Assembly (NCBI GenBank): GCA_039028975.1
Contig: JBCCHB010000183.1
Location: 1 to 31,039 of the forward strand
Reading direction: 5' to 3'
Origin: JAHBNG01 sp039028975
Lineage (GTDB): Bacteria > Chloroflexota > Anaerolineae > Caldilineales > Caldilineaceae
DNA length: 31,039 nt
The notes under the pieces are model-generated. The model searched no databases. It worked only from the letters and a program-made list of their open reading frames with translations, and was not told the origin of the DNA. This document shows positions 8,207-14,926 of this stretch, in pieces; the stretch's first letter is position 1; every line of letters begins with the position of its first letter. Position numbers and translations under genes: made by a program.

Positions 8207-8569
8207 TTAATTCTCAAGTTCATCGATCATTGATTGGGTTCTTGCTGCTGATGCGAGTAATTCAGCTTCAACTAGGGCCTCGAGAACCGTATGGTCTGTC
8301 TTATCAAATAGCTTACCCTGGTCACGAGCAACTCGCCATTGCGCCATCAGCAAAGCTAATCTCTCCTGCTGTTCGGCTGTAAAAAATTTATCGGGTCTCT
8401 GATTCTGGACGACGATCAACAGGTTTGTATCGCTATCACCGAGTTGGTCGGTCAATGCGTCCAATGCTTGTCCTGGCGTATCGCCAAATGATTGGGCAGA
8501 ATCTGAGATGGCAAAGTAACCAGGATTCACTTCCAGTGGCTTCACCGGGAGGATTATAACTTTCGTCAT
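8207..8569 (-). CDS. Conserved small protein upstream of the HNH gene
   Basis: This acidic protein of about 120 residues begins MTKVIILPVKPLEVNPGYFA and includes SFGDTPGQALDALTDQL and a helical, Glu/Ala-rich C-terminus. I know of similar small genes next to HNH genes but no established function. The N-terminal part loosely resembles HicB/DUF-type partial ribonuclease-like folds; that is speculation. An in-frame GTG at 8581 is possible, but the ATG at 8569 has AAGTGAG upstream at a better distance. A palindrome lies immediately upstream, and the tight spacing to the nuclease suggests paired expression. Confidence 0.6.
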   Translation of the reverse strand: MTKVIILPVKPLEVNPGYFAISDSAQSFGDTPGQALDALTDQLGDSDTNLLIVVQNQRPDKFFTAEQQERLALLMAQWRVARDQGKLFDKTDHTVLEALVEAELLASAARTQSMIDELEN

Positions 8570-8587
8570 GACATTACTCACTTGAAC

Positions 8588-8602
8588 GTATAGTCTCTAT
8601 AC
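8588..8602 (-). promoter_or_regulatory. Palindrome upstream of the HNH operon
   Basis: GTATAG-TCT-CTATAC is a perfect 6-bp inverted repeat about 20-33 bp upstream of the ATG at 8569, followed on its far side by GTATAC (8611-8616). Its position fits an operator. No binding protein is identified. Confidence 0.35.
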
Positions 8603-8651
8603 TACGGATAGTATACCACCAAATCACTTAATTTTGGATTAAGGAAATAAC

Positions 8652-8774
8652 ATGGAACAGCAAGGCCTTGTCATATTCGGAGCCATCTTCGCTGGTCTGG
8701 CCATTAACGCAATCTTCAGCTGCATCAATTTGTCGCTATCAACCTCCCCCAGCGATTGCTGGGGTAAAAACTGA
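8652..8774 (+). CDS. Possible 40-residue hydrophobic small protein
   Basis: An ATG with AAGGAA (8641-8646) 5 nt before it opens a 40-codon frame ending TGA at 8772-8774. The first half (LVIFGAIFAGLAINAIF) is one hydrophobic segment. The second half comes from a stretch that looks inserted: TCAATTTGTCG occurs at 8725-8735 and 8805-8815, and deleting one 80-bp unit would fuse this frame to the DUF5615-like remnant downstream. A perfect hairpin (CCCCAGC-GATT-GCTGGGG, 8747-8764) lies within it. It may be a real peptide gene or part of a decayed gene. Confidence 0.3.
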   Translation: MEQQGLVIFGAIFAGLAINAIFSCINLSLSTSPSDCWGKN

Positions 8775-8800
8775 TTCAACAGCACCGTCAAATCGCTGTC

Positions 8801-8971
8801 AGATTCAATTTGTCGTCTACCATTCGCAACGAACTGCGGCGACGTGATGAAAAGATTGATGTGGTTCGCGTTGGTGATGACAATGTACCTCCGTTTGGTA
8901 CACCAGATGAAACAATTCTTGAATGGATTGAGGAATCTGACTACGTTAGCAACCCCAACAGCCGTTCATGA
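8801..8971 (+). pseudogene. Remnant of a DUF5615/PIN-like toxin gene
   Basis: The frame reads RRDEKIDVVRVGDDNVPPFG then TPDETILEWIEESDYV and stops at 8969-8971. It matches the N-terminal half of PIN-like DUF5615 proteins, in which an LRRxxPDLxVxxVGDxGxPPxGTxDPEIL segment is followed by LVTNNRxSMPxHL. The catalytic Asp at the start (LDEN) and the C-terminal half are absent, and the SNPNSRS end resembles a degraded NNRxSMP motif. It therefore cannot be functional. Assignment is from remembered family patterns. Confidence 0.5.
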
Positions 8972-9209
8972 AGCACAGCCACTTTCACTTAGACGTTCCT
9001 ACTTACGCGTTGAGATTCTTTCATGCTATTGTTCCTTATGGTAAGATATCGTGAGTAAATTCTATACGCGGTAGATCGCAATGCTTTTAATGAATGCCAA
9101 TCTACTTTGGACCGAGCGGCAAAACGACCAATCCCCGTCTCCACGGGGGCAAGCCGGCTGTCGATCACTGACTCCCAAGTACAGTATAACCTGACCAAAG
9201 GACATTTCC
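8972..9209. other. Gene-free stretch with decayed sequence
   Basis: No open frame here has a convincing ribosome-binding site or family match. A single GC-rich hairpin (CCCCGT-CTCC-ACGGGG, about 9133-9148) is present, and GTAGATCGCAAT at 9071-9082 recurs in the mini-element at 10203-10214. Confidence 0.5.
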
Positions 9210-10193
9210 TTGACCCTTACCAACCTGACCCACATCTGGGGAGAAGTTCCTCCTCTCTCCGATGTCAGCTCCTTTTTACCAGCGCATACTCAAGTTATTT
9301 ACCGACGTGATGCAGCCGCTTCGCCCATAGAAAGCGCCATGCCAGCCCAAGCCATTTTGGCTTCGTCCTTGCTCCAGTACAACGGTGAATTGTTCGACCA
9401 GTTGCCCAACCTGCGTATGGTCTGCCGTACCGGCATTGGTATTGATAACCTTGATCTGAATGATGCCACGGAACGCGGTATTGTCTGCTGCCATACACCT
9501 GATGGCCCAACCGAATCGACGGCCGAGCATACGGTTGCCATGCTGTTGGCCCTCTCCAAACGGCTTAAACAGGGGAATGCGAATCTAGCTGCTGGGCAAT
9601 GGGGCCCTCGTGCTGGCATGCTCATTGGTGACCAAGTGCAAGGGAAGACCCTAGGTTTACTGGGATTAGGTCGCATTGGACGGCGTGTGGGACAGATCTG
9701 CCGCTTGGGGCTAGATATGCGAGTGATGGGTTACGATCCGTTTGTTGGTGCTGAAGACGTGGCTAACATGGGATTTGAGTGGATGGAGCAAGACCAGGTC
9801 ATTGCTCAGGCTGATTACCTGAGTGTCCACATTCCCGCTACGCCCGAGACCTACCATCTAATGAATAGAGAGCGAATTAGCCAGATGAAGGATGGCGCGT
9901 ATCTGCTTAACATGTCCCGTGGCCCGCTGGTTGATCCGGCGGCGCTGCTTGACGCCATGGATAAAGGGAAGCTGAACGGAGCCGGAATTGATGTCTTTGA
10001 GCCTGAACCACCTGAAGTTGATTCGCCATTACGCAATCATCCCAATATCATTGCCACGCCCCATATCGCAGGTGTAACCGTCGAAAGCCGTACGTTAATG
10101 GAACAGATGGCGATTGAACGCATCTTAGCCTTTTTCCGCGGAGAAAAGCCTGATAATATGGTGAACCCGGAGGTGTGGGAGCAACTCAAGTAA
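9210..10193 (+). CDS. D-2-hydroxyacid dehydrogenase (phosphoglycerate dehydrogenase-like)
   Basis: This 327-residue NAD(P)-dependent oxidoreductase would interconvert a 2-keto acid and a D-2-hydroxy acid. The nucleotide-binding motif GLLGLGRIGRRVG starts near residue 149. The catalytic triad is visible as Arg in MSRGPLVD (about 236), Glu in DVFEPEPP (about 265) and His in TPHIAG (about 285). There is no C-terminal ACT domain, so it is not a typical regulated SerA. The TTG at 9210 is chosen because AAAGGA lies 7-8 nt upstream and no ATG precedes the conserved N-terminal domain. It stands alone; the substrate is unknown. The gene order suggests sugar-acid metabolism only through the similar enzyme at 23847. 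Confidence 0.88.
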   Translation: MTLTNLTHIWGEVPPLSDVSSFLPAHTQVIYRRDAAASPIESAMPAQAILASSLLQYNGELFDQLPNLRMVCRTGIGIDNLDLNDATERGIVCCHTPDGPTESTAEHTVAMLLALSKRLKQGNANLAAGQWGPRAGMLIGDQVQGKTLGLLGLGRIGRRVGQICRLGLDMRVMGYDPFVGAEDVANMGFEWMEQDQVIAQADYLSVHIPATPETYHLMNRERISQMKDGAYLLNMSRGPLVDPAALLDAMDKGKLNGAGIDVFEPEPPEVDSPLRNHPNIIATPHIAGVTVESRTLMEQMAIERILAFFRGEKPDNMVNPEVWEQLK

Positions 10194-10200
10194 GCACTAT

Positions 10201-10262
10201 CAGTAGATCGCAATATCAGTGAGAGACTCTTCGGTTCCTCAGAGTGACATAGCGATCTACTG
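10201..10262. mobile_element. 62-bp MITE-like palindromic element with target duplication
   Basis: Perfect 11-bp inverted ends (CAGTAGATCGC and GCGATCTACTG) enclose 40 bp containing TCTTCGGTTCCTCAGAGTGA, a core resembling widespread bacterial intergenic palindromes. ACTAT lies directly outside each end (10196-10200 and 10263-10267), consistent with a 5-bp target duplication. The element starts 8 nt after the stop at 10193 and could also act as a terminator hairpin. Confidence 0.65.
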
Positions 10263-10292
10263 ACTATATATTTTGTTATTTTAGAACGCCTC

Positions 10293-10320
10293 TATTGTAT
10301 AAGAAATATTGTATAAGAAA
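10293..10320 (+). repeat. Tandem 14-bp duplication before a start codon
   Basis: TATTGTATAAGAAA occurs twice without a gap, ending 5 nt before the ATG at 10326. It places two near-consensus -10-like TATAAG elements next to the start and leaves no Shine-Dalgarno sequence, so initiation may be leaderless or weak. Confidence 0.6.
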
Positions 10321-10325
10321 AACAT

Positions 10326-12416
10326 ATGTTACGATTGCAGTCATATCCCTTTATGGGAGGCATCTTGCTGGCACTGCTTTTTTTTTGCGTCAGTTGTGCC
10401 TCTGTACGATTTGTTGGTGTAGAGGAGCCATCGCCCCGACCAGCAAATTCACCCCCTATCCCTTTTGAACACCCAAATATTCTAGGGCGGGTTGTGGAAC
10501 GACCCCTTCCTCCGCTTGGGCCCATCCCTCAATTGACCAGACAGAGCGCTCTGGCCTGTTTGGCGATTGGGCGACCTGTATATGGCATCGCGTTGGCCAA
10601 CACAAATGTACGAACTGAGACGACTGTAGATAGCTGCCGGATCGGTCGTGCACCGCGTGGGACTTTGCTGCGAGTCAGTGGTATCTATGAGCAAGGTGAG
10701 CTAGAGCTGCTAACCTCCTTGGTTAAAACAACTGCCACCGCCGAGTCTGCTGCCGATGTTGGGTATGAAGAGGACATCCTACCCCTTTTTCAGCGCAACT
10801 GCATCGCCTGTCATGGCCTGGCTGCCCAGTCAGCAGGCCTGGTCGTAACTGAGTATGACAGGCTTTTAGAGGGCGGTGAACGAGGCATCGTCGTAGAGCC
10901 TGGTAGTGTAGATGGATCCATGCTCTGGTGGCAGCTCTTTACCAATCGAATGCCCGTGATCGGCAAGCTGGCGGATGAGGATAAAGCCCTGGTAAAACAG
11001 TGGATCGAAGCGGGCGCACCTAAAAAGCGACCGCGCGTTCGCACCGAGATTACCAACGTCTGGCTTGAACTCGATGCCGATGACTTTGACGATGTGCCAA
11101 ATAGCTGCGAGTATGATGGCAATTTGCCTCATACTTTGGTTAATGCTGACCTAATCCAGTTACTGTCGTGCGGGGTGGAGCCCGAGGAACGAATGCTGAC
11201 CCAAATTCGATCTGAGTTGGTTCCCGTTGCTGCGCCCAAAGTTGCCGCTGCTAGTGTAACTGGTGACGATGCAGGTGGCTCGACCACTACACCTGTTGCG
11301 TATGCCACTAGCTCGGGTGGAATTACGGCTGCACCTCTGGGCATTGGTCCCCCCCAAGAGTCAGATGAATTCATGATCCCCAAAAGCAACTTCTGCCTCG
11401 AGCCTCGCTTTATGAAGTTGCATGAGCAGAAGAGCATTACGGCCATGTCTTTTGCGCCTGATGGACGCCTTTTTATGGCCATTGATGATATGCCAACGGG
11501 TCGAGATGTGGATCCACTGATTCTGCTCGATGCTAATCACCCGAGCCGTTCGATTGGTGTGATTGATAGCAGCAGCGGCGGTGGCTTTGGCGAGATTCTC
11601 ACCGAGAAGGGCCGCATCACCGGCTTGGACTACTACAATGGCGCTCTTTATGTTAGCCTGGCTGGTGAGGTGGGGGTTATTCCTGATGGCCAGGAGTATA
11701 AGAAGCTGGCCGGTGGATTTGCCATTGCCAGCCAGTACTTTCATGCTAATAATGGAATCGTTGTTTCTGACGGTTGGGTTTACGTCTCGGCAGGCGGTGT
11801 ACGTGATGGCTGGTCAGATGGTCCCATTGTCGGAATGGACGAGTCGGGTGCCATGCATCACGTGAGCGGCGGCAATCGACTTGCCTCTCGTATTGTGCGG
11901 GCACCACTTGGGGTTCTGCTCGATCAGCGACGAATTGATGATTTTGAAACGGTAGCCAGAGGCGTGCGCAATCCATATGGTCTGGCTCGCGGTCCTGATG
12001 GTCGACTCTGGTTTACGGATAACGGTGCCACCAATGTGCCGGATGATACAAGCGCCGGCGACGAAGTGAATGTGCTAAATCCACGTTCAGTTGCCCCTGG
12101 TACAGCCGATGGCGATACGCCCTTTTATGGGTTCCCTTTGGTGCTCACAAGTGGTAACCCAGGGTGGTATACCGAACCAGTGATTGCCATGCCCAACGCT
12201 GGCGCACCAACTGGTATTACATGGGCATATGGAACCATCTTCTATGCCCAATACGGGGTGAATCCTGGTCTTTACCGGTTGGCCAGTAGCGGCGGACAAA
12301 CCATTGCCGAAAGAGTGATGATGGGGTGGCCTATAGTGAGCCTGGCAACCGCACCCGATGGCTCACTTTGGATGGGCATGGGGACAGGCGGTGTCTACCG
12401 GATGACGCCCTGTTAG
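10326..12416 (+). CDS. Lipoprotein-like cytochrome c / six-bladed propeller protein
   Basis: This 696-residue protein has an N-terminal hydrophobic signal ending FFCVSCAS, a possible lipobox with Cys near residue 24. Around residues 149-228 is a cytochrome c-like segment with the haem motif CIACH (about 159-163) and a later WWQLFTNRMP that could supply the Met ligand, in the style of planctomycete PSCyt domains (DILPLFQRNCIACHG). The C-terminal half (about 355-696) is a beta-propeller of the NHL/SMP-30/sorbosone dehydrogenase type: MSFAPDGRLFMA, NPYGLARGPDGRLWFTDNG, LATAPDGSLWMG. Together these suggest an envelope redox enzyme oxidising a sugar-like substrate. An Ala/Thr/Pro linker separates the halves. 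Confidence 0.75.
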   Translation: MLRLQSYPFMGGILLALLFFCVSCASVRFVGVEEPSPRPANSPPIPFEHPNILGRVVERPLPPLGPIPQLTRQSALACLAIGRPVYGIALANTNVRTETTVDSCRIGRAPRGTLLRVSGIYEQGELELLTSLVKTTATAESAADVGYEEDILPLFQRNCIACHGLAAQSAGLVVTEYDRLLEGGERGIVVEPGSVDGSMLWWQLFTNRMPVIGKLADEDKALVKQWIEAGAPKKRPRVRTEITNVWLELDADDFDDVPNSCEYDGNLPHTLVNADLIQLLSCGVEPEERMLTQIRSELVPVAAPKVAAASVTGDDAGGSTTTPVAYATSSGGITAAPLGIGPPQESDEFMIPKSNFCLEPRFMKLHEQKSITAMSFAPDGRLFMAIDDMPTGRDVDPLILLDANHPSRSIGVIDSSSGGGFGEILTEKGRITGLDYYNGALYVSLAGEVGVIPDGQEYKKLAGGFAIASQYFHANNGIVVSDGWVYVSAGGVRDGWSDGPIVGMDESGAMHHVSGGNRLASRIVRAPLGVLLDQRRIDDFETVARGVRNPYGLARGPDGRLWFTDNGATNVPDDTSAGDEVNVLNPRSVAPGTADGDTPFYGFPLVLTSGNPGWYTEPVIAMPNAGAPTGITWAYGTIFYAQYGVNPGLYRLASSGGQTIAERVMMGWPIVSLATAPDGSLWMGMGTGGVYRMTPC

Positions 12417-12435
12417 CGGAAAGTCCTATCGACTT

Positions 12436-13680
12436 ATGCGAGTGCTCTGTGTCTCGGCTCAGCTTCCAGGCCATCTGGATTGGGGTGGCTACCTCAAGAC
12501 AGCAGTGGCGCTTCAAGAAGCGGGACATTCTGTTTTGTGGGCAAGCGGTAGACCAGTCAAAGAACTGGTTGAGCAGGTCAAAATTCCATTTTCCTCTCTC
12601 GAACAAACTGGGTGGCGCTGGCCTCCGCCCCCTCCCTTATCTACTTTGGATAACAACGCCCCTTCTCATGTATATCAGCGCCAGCGAGCAGAAAGGGCAT
12701 TGGATCAGTGGCTGAATGTAGAGCGAGTCCAAGAAGCGACCACGGAATTGATGGCGCTAGCCAATACATTTTCCCCTGATCTAGTGGTGGCTGAGAATTT
12801 TATGAGTGCAGGCGCGTTGGTCGCTGAAGCTTGTCATCTCCCCTTTGCTGTGGCTGGGTGGCCGGCGCTTCAAGTTTCAGCCACACCTGAGAATCAACTC
12901 ATGGTTGAAGCGGGACGACAACGGCTCGCTCTCCTTTTGGATCGATTTTCTCTTCATGGGACGCATTGGACATTAGGTGGTCCCCCGGCTCTTCTCTCCT
13001 CGCAACTACATCTGACCTACTGGAGCGATTCTTGGTATAAGGGGCTTGACCTGCTCCCTCAAACTCGTCATGTCGGGGGCTCTGCTGTTCCAGAAGATGA
13101 GCATTCTCCTGATCCGGCTTCCCGAGCCCTGTTAAGCAACAGTGAGATTGCAGAGTTGCCCTGGGTTTTGGTTACCCTTGGCACAAGCTTCAATGATGAT
13201 GCTAATTTTTTTATCACGGCTAGCCATGCGGCGGAAGCCTTGGGGGTCATACCGATTATGGCTCTGGGACGCACTCCCCCCCAGCCCTTTCTGAATCAAC
13301 TCAACGCCAAGGCGGCTCGCTCTTCTATCCTGGTGGACCGGCTGAACTTTGCACAGATACTCCCTTACGTCAGCGCAGCCATCCACCATGGCGGGGCAGG
13401 TACGACCCACGCGCTGGTCACCCACGCCATCCCCCAGATTGTGGTTCCCCATGCCGGTGAGCAGATGCACCAAGTTCATGGCGTCACTCGGAGTGGGGTT
13501 GGTGTGGGGATTCGGCCCCAAAATGTGACGCTTGATGGTTTGACCCAGATGCTGGAAGGAATGTTGACCGAAGACGCTCAATTTCAACAGAACGCACAAT
13601 TGCTTCAGGAGGAGTTTGCGCAACTAGGCGGTGTAACAGAAGCTGTAAGATATCTAGAACGAATAGTGGAAGGGGCGTAG
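12436..13680 (+). CDS. GT1-family (MGT/UGT-like) glycosyltransferase
   Basis: The 414-residue product has the GT-B fold signature. The N-terminal acceptor domain starts MRVLCVSAQLPGHLDWGGYL. The C-terminal donor domain contains LVTLGTSFND (about 249-258) and the nucleotide-sugar motif IHHGGAGTTHALVTHAIPQIVVP (about 316-338) with Glu in HAGEQMHQ. This is the macrolide/rhamnolipid-type glycosyltransferase group that transfers a sugar from UDP- or TDP-sugars to small molecules or lipids. The acceptor cannot be read from sequence. It begins 19 nt after the preceding stop and is followed 9 nt later by xpt, so the genes appear co-transcribed. The ribosome-binding site is weak. Confidence 0.85.
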   Translation: MRVLCVSAQLPGHLDWGGYLKTAVALQEAGHSVLWASGRPVKELVEQVKIPFSSLEQTGWRWPPPPPLSTLDNNAPSHVYQRQRAERALDQWLNVERVQEATTELMALANTFSPDLVVAENFMSAGALVAEACHLPFAVAGWPALQVSATPENQLMVEAGRQRLALLLDRFSLHGTHWTLGGPPALLSSQLHLTYWSDSWYKGLDLLPQTRHVGGSAVPEDEHSPDPASRALLSNSEIAELPWVLVTLGTSFNDDANFFITASHAAEALGVIPIMALGRTPPQPFLNQLNAKAARSSILVDRLNFAQILPYVSAAIHHGGAGTTHALVTHAIPQIVVPHAGEQMHQVHGVTRSGVGVGIRPQNVTLDGLTQMLEGMLTEDAQFQQNAQLLQEEFAQLGGVTEAVRYLERIVEGA

Positions 13681-13689
13681 GAGGAAAAG

Positions 13690-14295
13690 ATGAAAGAATT
13701 GGTTGAACGGGTTCGCCAAGAGGGCGAGAACCTGGGGAACGGTATTCTCAAAGTGGATGGCTTTATCAATCATCAACTGGATCCACAGTTGACGATGGAA
13801 ATGGGGCAAGCATTTTTGCACGATTTCTCGGCTTTGGGCGTTCAAGGAATTACGAAAATCATTACAGCGGAGGTAAGCGGAATTGCGCCTGCCCTCACTA
13901 CCGGGGTTGCTTATAATGTGCCTGTCGTCTATGCTCGCAAGAAACGGCCTATCACCATGGTGGAAGGCTTCTATCGGACAGAGGCACCAAGCCACACCAA
14001 AGGAGGGATTGTAGAGCTAATTATCTCTCCCGAATACCTTTTACCCAGTGACCGTGTCCTTTTGATTGATGACTTTTTGGCCACCGGAAAGACCATTGGC
14101 GCGTTGGCAGAGCTGATTGAGCAATGCGGGGCAGCTCTTTGCGGTATTGGCTGCGTAGTGGAAAAGACCTTTGAGGGTGGGCGCGAGCATTTGGCTCATC
14201 TAAACGTACCGATTGTTTCGCTGGCGGCCATTACCAGCATGGACGGAGATTCGATTGTCGTGCAGGAGAGTACCTACCTGAACCAGGAGTCATAG
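13690..14295 (+). CDS. xpt: Xanthine phosphoribosyltransferase
   Basis: The 201-residue enzyme converts xanthine and PRPP to XMP in purine salvage. It aligns along its length with Bacillus Xpt: MKELVERVRQEGENL, LKVDGFINHQLDPQL, GITKIITAEVSGIAPAL, VPVVYARKKRP and the PRPP-binding motif VLLIDDFLATGKT (about 122-134), then CVVEKTFEGGREHL. The length is normal. GGAGGAAAAG immediately precedes the ATG at 13690. In many bacteria xpt is preceded by a purine riboswitch; here it is internal to an operon and no such leader is visible. Its pairing with a glycosyltransferase and a thioesterase is unusual, perhaps just a shared transcript. Confidence 0.93.
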   Translation: MKELVERVRQEGENLGNGILKVDGFINHQLDPQLTMEMGQAFLHDFSALGVQGITKIITAEVSGIAPALTTGVAYNVPVVYARKKRPITMVEGFYRTEAPSHTKGGIVELIISPEYLLPSDRVLLIDDFLATGKTIGALAELIEQCGAALCGIGCVVEKTFEGGREHLAHLNVPIVSLAAITSMDGDSIVVQESTYLNQES

Positions 14296-14297
14296 CC

Positions 14298-14768
14298 ATG
14301 GAGCTTAATCCGGCATATGTGCAGCGCCTTATAGAAGTCGTCAACAGTAGTGCCTTTCCAAGCCATCTACCTTTTTGGCTAGAATCCATTGCATTCGATG
14401 AATCGACGGTTAAGATGAAGATCGGCCCGGAGCATTTCCAACCACTAGGGACGGTTCATGGCGGCATTCTGGCAACGTTAATTGATACAGCAACCTATTG
14501 GGCACCATTCTTACGTATTCCGGCCGATGCAGGTATGGTCAACGTGGACCTTAAACTAAACTATCTTAAAGCTGTCACAGGTGGCTTGCTCATTGCGGAG
14601 GGGCGCTGTTTGCGGACAGGAAGAACCATCAACTATGCTGAAGCCAGCGTTAAGAATGAAAATGGTAATCTGGTTGCCCACGGCACGTCAACATTGATGG
14701 TCTTGCCGGAACAGGGGCTGGATCTGGGGGTGGAGAAGTTTTGTTCGTTAGACACAACAACGAATTAA
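14298..14768 (+). CDS. PaaI-type hotdog-fold acyl-CoA thioesterase
   Basis: This 156-residue protein has the hotdog-fold thioesterase signature LGTVHGGILATLIDTATYWA (about 49-68), in which the HGG motif and a following acidic residue line the active site, then VNVDLKLNYLKAV and the C-terminal ALVxAxGTSTLMVL-like strand. Such enzymes hydrolyse acyl-CoA, often aromatic, but the substrate is not readable. The ATG lies 2 nt after the xpt stop with CAGGAG upstream, so it is the last gene of the operon. Its stop TAA (14766-14768) lies in the left copy of the 8-bp duplication made by the mini-element that follows. Confidence 0.88.
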   Translation: MELNPAYVQRLIEVVNSSAFPSHLPFWLESIAFDESTVKMKIGPEHFQPLGTVHGGILATLIDTATYWAPFLRIPADAGMVNVDLKLNYLKAVTGGLLIAEGRCLRTGRTINYAEASVKNENGNLVAHGTSTLMVLPEQGLDLGVEKFCSLDTTTN

Positions 14769-14770
14769 AT

Positions 14771-14924
14771 GAGAGGTGTGCATAAGTCGTCAGCCTGAGA
14801 AAACGCGAAAAGCAGCATTCTGATAGATTTTGACAGTCATTATTAGAGCTGTTATGTTAACTAAAACCATTAAATTTGCGACATTTTACATGGTTCAGCC
14901 TGAGAAAAGTTATGCACACCCCTC
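14771..14924. mobile_element. 154-bp MITE-like element at a convergent gene junction
   Basis: The ends are GAGAGGTGTGCATAA (14771-14785) and, inverted, GAGGGGTGTGCATAA (14924-14910), 14 of 15 matching. CAGCCTGAGAAAA recurs directly at 14791-14803 and 14896-14908. AATTAAAT flanks both sides (14763-14770 and 14925-14932), an 8-bp target duplication. There is no coding capacity, so a transposase would have to act in trans. The duplication preserves the stop codons of both flanking genes. Confidence 0.8.
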
Positions 14925-14926
14925 AA

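Noticed and set aside
9128..9156. Single CRISPR-repeat-like sequence (ATCCCCGTCTCCACGGGGGC followed by AAGCCG)
   Set aside because: It resembles type I-E repeats in its hairpin and ending, but there is no second copy, spacer or cas gene in the window.
13600..13690. Purine riboswitch before xpt
   Set aside because: The glycosyltransferase coding sequence runs to 9 nt before xpt, leaving no room for an aptamer.
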